From DAIUFH01 sp036844705 (GTDB lineage: Bacteria; Bacillota; Clostridia; Tissierellales; Tissierellaceae), in NCBI GenBank assembly GCA_036844705.1, contig DAIUFH010000029.1:1-24272 (forward strand): a DNA stretch of 24,272 bases, read 5' to 3'. Of this stretch, positions 14,815 through 21,990 are shown piece after piece. A model generated the notes under the pieces. It was not told the DNA's origin, did no database searches, and saw only the letters and a program-made list of their open reading frames with translations. Numbering within the stretch: position 1 is the first letter of the stretch; every line of letters begins with the position of its first letter. The position numbers and the translations under genes are program-made.

Positions 14815-16092
14815 TTGAAACTGGATTATAAACGAACTTTATTTATAGGACTGGCATTTTTATCTATATCAGCATTCTGGCAATTATATGATAATATTAT
14901 TCCTTTAATTTTACAAAACACCTTTAAGTTAGGAGAAACTATGGCAGGTACGATTATGGCTATTGATAATGTGCTGGCATTATTTTTGCTGCCTATATTT
15001 GGAGCTTTTTCAGATAGGATAAATACCAAATTTGGCAAAAGAACTCCTTTTATTGTAATAGGAACTATTATTGCTGTAGTGTTTATGGTATTGATTCCAA
15101 TAGCTGACCAAAGTAAAAACTTTATATTATTTTTTATTTTTCTCGGTATTGTATTACTAGCGATGGGAACTTATAGATCTCCTGCAGTGGCCTTGATGCC
15201 TGATTTGACTCCAAAACCTTTGAGAAGCAAGGCAAATGCGATTATTAATCTTATGGGAGCTGTAGGTGGGATTTTAACCTTAGCAATGATAAGCCTATTA
15301 ATTCCAAAGGTAGATAATCCAAATTATTTTACTATATTCACAAGTGTAGCACTTTTGATGATTGTATCCGTAAGTATTTTGCTTATTGCAATAAATGAAA
15401 ATAAACTTTCAAAGGAATTAAAGCTTTCTGATACTGCTGAAGAAGCAACCTTTGAAGATGACACTATTGAATATACTATGCCAAAGGATGTAAAGAAAAG
15501 CCTTATATTTATTCTAACCTCAGTATTTTTATGGTTTACGGCCTATAATGCAGTGACTACAGCCTTTTCAAGATATGCTGTTACTGTATGGGGACTAAAG
15601 GGAGGTGGATTTGCCAATGCTTTAATGGTAGCATATGGTGCAGCTATATTAAGCTATCTTCCTATAGGTATTGTTTCAAGCAATATAGGTAGAAAAAAGA
15701 CAATAATTGCCGGTATTATTATGATGTCTATATCATATTTTTTCGGATTTCTATTTACATCATATTCTCCAATCGTCAATATTTTATTTGCTATAATTGG
15801 TATTGGGTGGTCTGCTATTAATGTTAATTCGTACCCGATGGTTGTAGAGATGAGTAGAAGCTCAGATGTAGGTAAATACACAGGATTATATTATACATTC
15901 TCAATGTCTGCGCAAATAGTTACACCGATTTTATCAGGTTATCTTTTAGAGAATATCTCCTATAGAAGCTTGTTCCCTTATTCCGTAGTATTCTCACTAG
16001 CTTCTCTATGTACAATGTTAATGGTACATCATGGTGATTCTATACCTGCTAAAAAAGCTAGCATAATTGAGAATTTTGATGTAAATGATTAA
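14815..16092 (+). CDS. MFS transporter, SLC45/GPH-like
   Basis: A 425-residue integral membrane protein with about 12 hydrophobic segments and a charged central loop (about residues 195-225, rich in Glu and Asp). The loop motif GAFSDRINTKFGKRTPFI after helix 2 is the MFS signature in the form seen in sugar permeases of the SLC45/GPH type; SNIGRKKTI marks the equivalent site in the second half. The substrate is unknown; a sugar or glycerol-linked solute is possible given the GDPD gene 16 bp downstream. Translation starts at TTG 14815, with AGGGGG at 7 nt. The organism uses TTG again for fhs. Confidence 0.85.
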   Translation: MKLDYKRTLFIGLAFLSISAFWQLYDNIIPLILQNTFKLGETMAGTIMAIDNVLALFLLPIFGAFSDRINTKFGKRTPFIVIGTIIAVVFMVLIPIADQSKNFILFFIFLGIVLLAMGTYRSPAVALMPDLTPKPLRSKANAIINLMGAVGGILTLAMISLLIPKVDNPNYFTIFTSVALLMIVSVSILLIAINENKLSKELKLSDTAEEATFEDDTIEYTMPKDVKKSLIFILTSVFLWFTAYNAVTTAFSRYAVTVWGLKGGGFANALMVAYGAAILSYLPIGIVSSNIGRKKTIIAGIIMMSISYFFGFLFTSYSPIVNILFAIIGIGWSAINVNSYPMVVEMSRSSDVGKYTGLYYTFSMSAQIVTPILSGYLLENISYRSLFPYSVVFSLASLCTMLMVHHGDSIPAKKASIIENFDVND

Positions 16093-16108
16093 TTAAGTAG
16101 GTGTTTAA

Positions 16109-16924
16109 ATGAAAATCAATATTGTAATAATCCTTTTCTTAATCTATTTTGTACTGACAATGCCAAAGATAATAAATAGAAAAGACCTCAGTGACTTTGA
16201 TGGTAGATATTATGCACATAGGGGGCTTCACAACAACAAATCAAGCGCACCAGAGAATTCCCTAAAGGCCTTTAAAGTGGCAGTAGAACACGATTATGGC
16301 ATTGAGTTGGACGTACAGATTACAAAGGATGATATTCCTATAGTATTCCATGATGCAAATTTGAAAAGGGTATGCAATGTGGATATTGATATAAGAGACA
16401 TTACCTTTGCAGAATTACAAAAAATAAAGCTGTTTGATTCAAATGAACATATTCCTTTGTTCACAGATGTTCTTGGAGTTATAGGCGGCAAGGTGCCCGT
16501 TATAATAGAGCTGAAATCTAGAGTAACCGATATCAAGATTTGTGATATTGTAGCACCAATTTTAGATGGCTATCATGGCGTTTACTGTGTTGAATCCTTT
16601 AATCCACTAATAGTTCATTGGTATAAAAAAACCCGTCCACAAGTCATAAGAGGCCAGTTGTCTACTAATTATTTAAAGGATAAAGTTAAAAATGATAGGA
16701 TTTTAAATTTTCTGATGCAAAATCTAATGTTCAATTTTTTAACAAAACCAGATTTTATTGCATTTAATCATGCATATAGCAATATGCTTTCATTCAATAT
16801 TTGCAGAAAGGTATATAAAGTACCTACCTTTGCTTACACAATTAATTCCATAGAAGATTTAATAAAGAGAAAGGATAAATTTGATTATTTTATATTTGAG
16901 GGATTCGAGCCTGGAAGGCAGTAA
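16109..16924 (+). CDS. Membrane-anchored glycerophosphodiester phosphodiesterase
   Basis: A 271-residue GDPD-family protein that would cleave glycerophosphodiesters to glycerol-3-phosphate and an alcohol. Residues 4-18 are a single hydrophobic N-terminal segment, either an anchor or an uncleaved signal. The catalytic TIM-barrel motifs follow in order: AHRGLHNN (His37, Arg38), PENS (Glu49), GIELDVQ (Glu66, Asp68), VFHDANLKRVC (His81), then PVIIELKSR and VESFNP. All core GDPD residues are present. With no second partner domain its exact substrate is open. The ribosome site is TAGGTG at 7 nt. It is the second gene of an operon with the MFS transporter. Confidence 0.9.
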   Translation: MKINIVIILFLIYFVLTMPKIINRKDLSDFDGRYYAHRGLHNNKSSAPENSLKAFKVAVEHDYGIELDVQITKDDIPIVFHDANLKRVCNVDIDIRDITFAELQKIKLFDSNEHIPLFTDVLGVIGGKVPVIIELKSRVTDIKICDIVAPILDGYHGVYCVESFNPLIVHWYKKTRPQVIRGQLSTNYLKDKVKNDRILNFLMQNLMFNFLTKPDFIAFNHAYSNMLSFNICRKVYKVPTFAYTINSIEDLIKRKDKFDYFIFEGFEPGRQ

Positions 16925-16929
16925 ACAAT

Positions 16930-16965
16930 GAAGAATCTCTGAATGACAAAGACCCGAGATTCTTC
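16930..16965. repeat. Perfect 10-bp inverted repeat after the GDPD gene
   Basis: GAAGAATCTC and GAGATTCTTC flank a 16-nt loop that contains GAATGACA. There is no T-run on the plus strand, so it is a poor intrinsic terminator, although it may stop the MFS-GDPD transcript. It looks like part of the same dispersed extragenic family as the unit at 17013. Confidence 0.55.
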
Positions 16966-17012
16966 AATAGTTAAGTTTATCATGTCCATCTTAGAATGAC
17001 AGGTACATTGTT

Positions 17013-17060
17013 GTCATCCTGAGATAGCAATATAAGGCTTACCCATTCAGGATCTCGGGT
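17013..17060. repeat. Intergenic palindromic repeat, CATCCTGAG type
   Basis: GTCATCCTGAGA at the left and TCAGGATCTCGGG at the right share ATCCTGA/TCAGGAT complementarity across a loop. The core CATCCTGAGA recurs at 12634. Such units are common dispersed repeats in low-GC anaerobes. Confidence 0.5.
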
Positions 17061-17116
17061 TTAATTTTAATTTATAACTATAATTGTGTCGCTATAATTG
17101 TACATTGTGAATTGTT

Positions 17117-17431
17117 TTATTCCTCCTTATCCACATCCACAATTCCAAGTCTTTCAAAGATTAGCTTATAACCATCCGCACCATAGTTTAATGATCTATT
17201 TATTCTGCTTATTGTAGCAGTACTGGCACCAGTCTCCGCTTCAATTTCATTATACGTCTTATTGGCTTTTAAAAGCTTTGCTACTTCAAGTCTCTGCGAT
17301 ATAGCTTGGACTTCCTTAATAGTACAGATATCTTCAAAAAAACGATAGCATTCTTCCATTGTTTCCAACGTAAGTATAGCTTCAAATAGTGAATCTGCTT
17401 GTGCGCTTTTAATCCTTGAATTGTAAGCCAT
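17117..17431 (-). CDS. yerC: YerC/YecD-type TrpR-like regulator
   Basis: A 104-residue protein of the TrpR-like YerC/YecD family. The helix-turn-helix spans about residues 58-80 (TYNEIEAETGASTATISRIN), preceded by the family's LTLETMEECYRFFEDICTI and AISQRLEVAKLL. It is a small all-helical DNA-binding protein; its targets are not established in this family. The start has GGGAGGG at 5 nt. It is a single gene with its own extended -10 promoter and a leader of about 130 nt that can fold. Confidence 0.92.
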   Translation of the reverse strand: MAYNSRIKSAQADSLFEAILTLETMEECYRFFEDICTIKEVQAISQRLEVAKLLKANKTYNEIEAETGASTATISRINRSLNYGADGYKLIFERLGIVDVDKEE

Positions 17432-17454
17432 ATTAACCCTCCCATTATTTTCTT

Positions 17455-17549
17455 AGGCTTCCACGAAACTGCTTTTTTGAGTTTCTAAAACTGCCTCAAC
17501 GAGGTGAATTTTAACAGCTTAAAAGCAGTGTGATATCGTTAACCTCGTT
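17455..17549 (-). promoter_or_regulatory. Candidate structured leader of yerC
   Basis: On the minus strand two domains can form. First, AACGAGGT/ACCTCGTT (17549-17542 and 17505-17498) encloses a 36-nt loop with an internal TTAAC/GTTAA pairing. Next, AGGC/GCCT (17496-17493 and 17458-17455) encloses AGAAACT/AGTTTC. The ribosome site follows 11 nt later. I do not recognise a known riboswitch class. It may be a regulatory leader, for example an autoregulatory or ligand-sensing one, or a chance fold in a long untranslated region. Confidence 0.45.
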
Positions 17550-17567
17550 ATAATTATATATTACTGT

Positions 17568-17573
17568 ATTATA
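17568..17573 (-). promoter_or_regulatory. Extended -10 promoter element of yerC
   Basis: The minus strand reads TGCTATAAT, matching TGnTATAAT and identical to the ppaC element. It lies between the fhs terminator and the structured leader. Transcription would start near 17561, giving an untranslated leader of about 130 nt. Confidence 0.55.
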
Positions 17574-17582
17574 GCACGAATG

Positions 17583-17615
17583 TAAATAATAAGCTGGGCA
17601 TAGACCCAGCTTATT
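17583..17615 (-). terminator. Intrinsic terminator of fhs
   Basis: On the minus strand AATAAGCTGGG and CCCAGCTTATT form a perfect 11-bp stem around a 6-nt loop (17615-17588), followed by ATTTAC. It abuts the fhs TAA stop codon without a gap. The trailing T-run is short. Confidence 0.75.
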
Positions 17616-19286
17616 TTAGAATAATCCTACTATTTCACCACTTGGTAGTATATCAATATTATTTGCAGCTGGAACCTTAGGCAATCCTGGCATTGTCATA
17701 ATATCTCCAGTTAATGCTACAAGGAAACCTGCTCCTCTAGATATCTTAATATCTCTAACTGTAATTCTAAATCCTGATGGTCTTCCCAATAAGGTAGGAT
17801 CATCTGAGAATGAATATTGAGTTTTTGCCATACAAATAGGCATCTTATCGAATCCAAGTTTTTCAATGTTTTTAATTTGTTTCAAGCATGAGGATGTGAA
17901 ATCGACTCCGTCTGCTCCATAGATTTCCTTTGCTATTTTTTCTATCTTAGCTTGAATAGATTCTTCTACATCATATAAAGGTTTAAAGTTTGACTTCTTT
18001 GTTTCGCAAACCTCTACAACCTTTTCTGCCATTTCAATTCCGCCTTCTCCGCCTTTTCCCCAAACTTCAGATAAGACTGCATCTGCTCCTAATTCTTTAC
18101 AACGTTCAAGTACAAAGTTCAATTCATTATCAGTGTCAGTAGGGAATTTGTTAATAGCTACGATTGCAGGCACCCCAAATTTATTTACATTTTCAATATG
18201 TTTTTCAAGATTTTCAAATCCTTTTGCAAGCTGTTCAAGGTTTTCTATACCCAATTCATCCTTCTTAGCTCCACCGTGATGCTTCAATGCTCTTACAGTA
18301 GCTACAATAACAGCTGCATCTGGCTTTAAGTCACCAAATCTAGCTTTAATATCAAAGAATTTTTCAGCACCTAAATCCGCACCGAATCCTGCCTCAGTTA
18401 TTGTATACTCAGCAAGCTTTAAAGCTAACTTAGTAGCAGTTAATGAGTTGCATCCATGGGCAATATTAGCAAAAGGTCCGCCATGAATCAATGCAGGTGT
18501 ATTTTCAAGAGTTTGAACTAAGTTTGGAGCTATAGCATCCTTCATAAGTAATGCAACGGCACCTTGAGCCTTTAAGTCCCTTACATATACTGGATTTCCT
18601 TCAAATGTATATGCAACAACTATATTAGCGACTCTTTCCTTTAAGTCTTCAAGATCTTTTGCTAAACAGAATATAGCCATTATTTCTGATGCAACAGTTA
18701 TATCAAAGCCATCCTCTCTTGGCATTCCATTAGGTTTCCCACCTAAACCAACAACTATATTTCTTAAAGCCCTGTCATTCATATCAAGAACTCTTTTCCA
18801 GACAATTCTTCTAGGGTCTATACCTAATACATTTCCTTGTTGAATATGATTGTCTATAAGTGCTGAAATTAGGTTATTAGATGTAGTAATAGCATGGAAA
18901 TCTCCTGTAAAATGAAGATTGATATCTTCCATAGGAACAACTTGTGCATAGCCACCACCAGCTGCTCCTCCTTTAACACCAAAACTAGGTCCAAGTGAAG
19001 GTTCTCTTAATGCTGTAATAGCAGTTTTACCAATTTTATTTAAACCCATTGATAGCCCTATATTTGTTGTAGTTTTTCCTTCTCCTGCAGGCGTAGGGTT
19101 AATTGCCGTAACCAATATTAACTTTCCATTAGGTTTGTCCTTTAAATCCTCTAGTACTTTTAAAGAAATTTTTGCTTTGTACTTTCCGTAATTAACCAAG
19201 TCGTCATCTTTAATGCCTAATTTAGATGCAACTTCGTTTATTGGAATCATCTTCGCTTCTTGAGCAATTTGTACATCAGTCTTCAA
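17616..19286 (-). CDS. fhs: Formate--tetrahydrofolate ligase
   Basis: A 556-residue cytosolic enzyme that joins formate to tetrahydrofolate with ATP, giving 10-formyl-THF for purines, fMet-tRNA or, in anaerobes, the methyl branch of the Wood-Ljungdahl or glycine/purine fermentation routes. The P-loop is TPAGEGKTT at 65-73. Further family signatures are REPSLGPSFGVKGGAAGGGYAQV near 94, LHFTGDFHAI, DNHIQQGN, HGGPFANIAHG and EAGFGADLGAEKFFDIK. Length matches the family (about 556). It starts at TTG 19286 with AGGAGG at 7 nt. No other folate genes adjoin it, so it is a single-gene unit. Confidence 0.98.
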   Translation of the reverse strand: MKTDVQIAQEAKMIPINEVASKLGIKDDDLVNYGKYKAKISLKVLEDLKDKPNGKLILVTAINPTPAGEGKTTTNIGLSMGLNKIGKTAITALREPSLGPSFGVKGGAAGGGYAQVVPMEDINLHFTGDFHAITTSNNLISALIDNHIQQGNVLGIDPRRIVWKRVLDMNDRALRNIVVGLGGKPNGMPREDGFDITVASEIMAIFCLAKDLEDLKERVANIVVAYTFEGNPVYVRDLKAQGAVALLMKDAIAPNLVQTLENTPALIHGGPFANIAHGCNSLTATKLALKLAEYTITEAGFGADLGAEKFFDIKARFGDLKPDAAVIVATVRALKHHGGAKKDELGIENLEQLAKGFENLEKHIENVNKFGVPAIVAINKFPTDTDNELNFVLERCKELGADAVLSEVWGKGGEGGIEMAEKVVEVCETKKSNFKPLYDVEESIQAKIEKIAKEIYGADGVDFTSSCLKQIKNIEKLGFDKMPICMAKTQYSFSDDPTLLGRPSGFRITVRDIKISRGAGFLVALTGDIMTMPGLPKVPAANNIDILPSGEIVGLF

Positions 19287-19364
19287 AATATCTCCTCCTA
19301 AAATAAATTAAAGTTTTGCAATAAAAACGTTATCACGCTGCTTTATATGTTTATACTATATAGT

Positions 19365-19392
19365 AGTATACCAAACATCATCGCTTTTGCAA
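19365..19392 (-). promoter_or_regulatory. Promoter of fhs
   Basis: On the minus strand TTGCAA (19392-19387), a 16-bp spacer and TATACT (19370-19365), preceded by TGG as an extended -10, make a plausible promoter about 80 bp before the start. The rest of the 271-bp gap between fhs and guaA is very AT-rich with no other clear element. Confidence 0.55.
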
Positions 19393-19557
19393 ATATTATT
19401 TCTTTTATCAACAATAACATTATACCCTTAATAGTTTTGTAAAACCAAATATATTAGTAGTTTCTGTTTTTACCTAAAGAAATATTTTTCTAAATTATAT
19501 AATTGTGGTAAAATTAATCATAATAAACTGTAGGATAAATATTAGCGAGGTGGAATA

Positions 19558-21093
19558 ATGCAAAACCAATTTGTTTTGATTGTAGACTTCGGTGGACAAT
19601 ACAATCAATTAATAGCAAGAAGAATTAGAGAATTCGGCGTATATTGTGAGGTAAAACCATATACTATTTCAATTGATGAAATAAAGGCTCTAAACCCTAT
19701 CGGTATAATATTTACTGGAGGTCCAAATAGCGTATATGACGAAAATGCTCCAAGATGTTCTAAGGAGATATTCGAGCTTGGCATTCCAATATTAGGAATT
19801 TGCTATGGCAGTCAACTGATGACATACGTACTAGGTGGTAAAGTAACTAAAGCTGATAAACGAGAATATGGCAAAACAGATATAAAGCTTGATATTTCAA
19901 GTGCTATATTCAAAGGAATAGAAGAGAGTACAACAGTATGGATGAGTCATACAGATTATATGCAGGATTTAGCAGAAGGGTTCAGAATAACAGCATCCTC
20001 AATAACCTGCCCTACTGCAGCAATAGAAAATACTGAGAAAAAGCTTTATGGAGTTCAATTTCATCCAGAAGTAAATCATTCTATAAGAGGCAATGAAATT
20101 TTAAAGAATTTCATATTCAATGTATGTGGAGCTATTGGAGACTGGACTATGACCCGATACATAGAAGCTCAAATTGATGAAATCAAGAACAAAGTTGGAG
20201 AGGGAAAAGCACTATGCGCATTATCCGGTGGAGTCGATTCATCTGTAGTTGCCGCCCTAATGTCCAAGGCTATTGGAAGCCAATTAACTTGTGTATTCGT
20301 AGATACTGGGCTTATGAGGCTTAATGAAGGTGATGAAGTAGAGGCAGCTTTTTCAAAGAACTTTGATTCAAAATTCATAAGAGTAAATGCTCAGGAAAGA
20401 TTTCTCGGTAGATTAAAAGGTATAACTGATCCTGAAGCTAAGAGAAAAATAATAGGCGAAGAATTCATACGTGTATTTGAGGAAGAAGCTAAAAAAATCG
20501 GCAAGGTAGGTTTTCTTGTACAAGGCACAATTTATCCTGATGTTGTCGAAAGTGGACTTGGAGATAGTGCAGTGATTAAATCTCACCACAATGTGGGCGG
20601 ACTTCCAAGTGTAGTTGATTTCAAAGAGCTCATCGAGCCCTTAAGACTTTTATTCAAGGATGAAGTTAGAAAATTAGGTCAAGAATTGCAATTACCAGAG
20701 TATCTTGTATGGCGTCAACCATTCCCTGGACCAGGACTTGGCATAAGAGTTATAGGTGAGGTAACAAAAGAAAAATTAGATATATTAAGAGATGCAGACT
20801 TTATATTTAGAGAAGAAATTACCAATGCAGGTCTTGATAGAGATATCAATCAATACTTTGCAGTAATCACTGATATGAGAAGTGTTGGTGTAATGGGTGA
20901 TGAAAGAACCTACGACTATACTCTAGCCCTAAGAGGAGTAACTACAACAGACTTTATGACAGCTGATTGGGCTAGGATACCGTATGAATTATTAGATAAA
21001 ATTAGCAGAAGAATTGTAAATGAAGTAAAACATATAAATCGTATAGTTTATGATATAACAAGCAAACCACCAGCAACTATTGAGTGGGAGTAA
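19558..21093 (+). CDS. guaA: GMP synthase (glutamine-hydrolysing)
   Basis: A 511-residue enzyme that converts XMP, glutamine and ATP to GMP, the last step of GMP synthesis. Residues 5-190 are the class I glutamine amidotransferase domain with the triad Cys82 (GICYGSQ), His169 and Glu171 (FHPEV). The ATP pyrophosphatase domain has the PP-loop SGGVDSS at 223-229. The C-terminal dimerisation and XMP-binding domain follows (QPFPGPGLGIRVIGEVT, then ITSKPPATIEWE at the end). Length and all motifs are normal. The ribosome site GAGGTGG precedes ATG. No purine riboswitch is visible in the leader, so control is not evident. Confidence 0.98.
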   Translation: MQNQFVLIVDFGGQYNQLIARRIREFGVYCEVKPYTISIDEIKALNPIGIIFTGGPNSVYDENAPRCSKEIFELGIPILGICYGSQLMTYVLGGKVTKADKREYGKTDIKLDISSAIFKGIEESTTVWMSHTDYMQDLAEGFRITASSITCPTAAIENTEKKLYGVQFHPEVNHSIRGNEILKNFIFNVCGAIGDWTMTRYIEAQIDEIKNKVGEGKALCALSGGVDSSVVAALMSKAIGSQLTCVFVDTGLMRLNEGDEVEAAFSKNFDSKFIRVNAQERFLGRLKGITDPEAKRKIIGEEFIRVFEEEAKKIGKVGFLVQGTIYPDVVESGLGDSAVIKSHHNVGGLPSVVDFKELIEPLRLLFKDEVRKLGQELQLPEYLVWRQPFPGPGLGIRVIGEVTKEKLDILRDADFIFREEITNAGLDRDINQYFAVITDMRSVGVMGDERTYDYTLALRGVTTTDFMTADWARIPYELLDKISRRIVNEVKHINRIVYDITSKPPATIEWE

Positions 21094-21097
21094 AACC

Positions 21098-21131
21098 AAA
21101 GTCCTAAAACTTTTAAAAGTTTTAGGACTTT
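21098..21131. terminator. Perfect bidirectional hairpin between guaA and the acetyltransferase gene
   Basis: AAAGTCCTAAAACTTTT is followed at once by its exact complement, a 34-nt perfect palindrome. It sits 4 bp after the guaA stop and contains the TAA stop (21124-21122) of the convergent minus-strand gene. Plus-strand exit reads TTTATAT, and minus-strand exit reads TTTGGTTTTA. It probably ends both transcripts. Confidence 0.75.
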
Positions 21132-21703
21132 ATATTAGATCCTCGAGTCTTTTTTGACATATCATAACCTAGTTCATAATAATTATTGTTATTAAATTGA
21201 AATTCCTTTATTACTTCTAGTCCAAGCTTTCTTGTATGTGCATCATAGGATCTCGGGTTAATCTTATTTATAAAGGTTATTAGTATTGGATATCTAACAA
21301 TCATTTGTAACCTTGAAAATTCAAATAGATTTGGAAGTACCTCTGTACCTCTATAATTTTTATCTATACATACCGGCCCGTATTGATAGGAGTTTTCCAT
21401 AGAAAGAACCTGCCCTAAATACTTAGTATTTGGTAAATCCTTTATCATATATTGAAATAGAGGCCAAGCTGACCAATATTCCCAAGAAGCAGCCATAGCA
21501 TATGCTACTACTCTATCACCATCACAGGCAATAGCAAGACCATTTTCCTTTTCGATTAATTCCTTGAATTGTTCCTCTGTAAAAAGGGTGGTCACAAATC
21601 CACTAGGTTTATCTTCCTCGCTAATTGTGGATACATGATATCTTTGCTGCAATGCTGCAACACCAGGAATATCTACTAATGTAGCATTTTTATATATAAT
21701 CAA
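21122..21703 (-). CDS. GNAT-type N-acetyltransferase-like protein
   Basis: A 193-residue protein resembling Gcn5-related acetyltransferases. The N-terminus MIIYKNATLVDIPGVAALQ is the usual first strand and helix. The fold continues with GLAIACDGDRVVAYAMAA, and YGPVCIDKNYRGTEVLPNLFEF as the acetyl-CoA-binding region; the canonical Q/RxxGxG/A is replaced by NYRGTEV, so activity is uncertain. The frame is open upstream to a TTG at 21829 (235 residues). I prefer TTG 21703 because AGGGGG lies 7 nt upstream, and a promoter (TGGACA-N17-TAGAAT at 21776-21748) lies inside the longer frame. Substrate unknown. It is convergent with guaA and shares its terminator hairpin. Confidence 0.75.
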   Translation of the reverse strand: MIIYKNATLVDIPGVAALQQRYHVSTISEEDKPSGFVTTLFTEEQFKELIEKENGLAIACDGDRVVAYAMAASWEYWSAWPLFQYMIKDLPNTKYLGQVLSMENSYQYGPVCIDKNYRGTEVLPNLFEFSRLQMIVRYPILITFINKINPRSYDAHTRKLGLEVIKEFQFNNNNYYELGYDMSKKTRGSNIKS

Positions 21704-21747
21704 ATCTCTTCCCCCTCGGAAATATACATTTTCGCTTGCTAATTCAT

Positions 21748-21776
21748 ATTCTAGTTTATTTAACAGAATCTGTCCA
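21748..21776 (-). promoter_or_regulatory. Promoter of the acetyltransferase-like gene
   Basis: On the minus strand TGGACA (21776-21771), 17 bp, TAGAAT (21753-21748); both hexamers match consensus at five of six. The predicted start near 21741 leaves a 38-nt leader with AGGGGG before TTG 21703. Confidence 0.6.
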
Positions 21777-21847
21777 CAGTATATAACACGATAAAAATAT
21801 TCCCCTCTGTTATTCAAAACATAGCTCAAGTATCTCTCCCTATTATA

Positions 21848-21924
21848 TCGAGCGTAGTCGAGAAATCTTCAGTTTTATGTGCTTTCAAAAGACGAGATTT
21901 CTCGTTCCGCTACGCTCCAGTCGA
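21848..21924. repeat. Long intergenic palindrome, GAGCGTAG type
   Basis: TCGA-GCGTAG..GAGAAATCT on the left pairs with AGATTTCTC..CTACGC-TCcagTCGA on the right over 77 bp (arms GAGCGTAG/CTACGCTC and GAGAAATCT/AGATTTCTC). It lies between the BlaR1-like gene and the acetyltransferase gene. Elements of this look are dispersed repeats in many low-GC anaerobes. It may also help to end the blaR1 transcript, which has no other terminator. Confidence 0.6.
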
Positions 21925-21990
21925 AATAACATAAATCTTTTCCGAAATGGAATGAAATACGTATAAATGCCCATCTCTATTTAAATTTAC

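Noticed and set aside
19393..19557. Purine riboswitch before guaA
   Set aside because: The leader is AT-rich with no three-way-junction aptamer motif that I can recognise.
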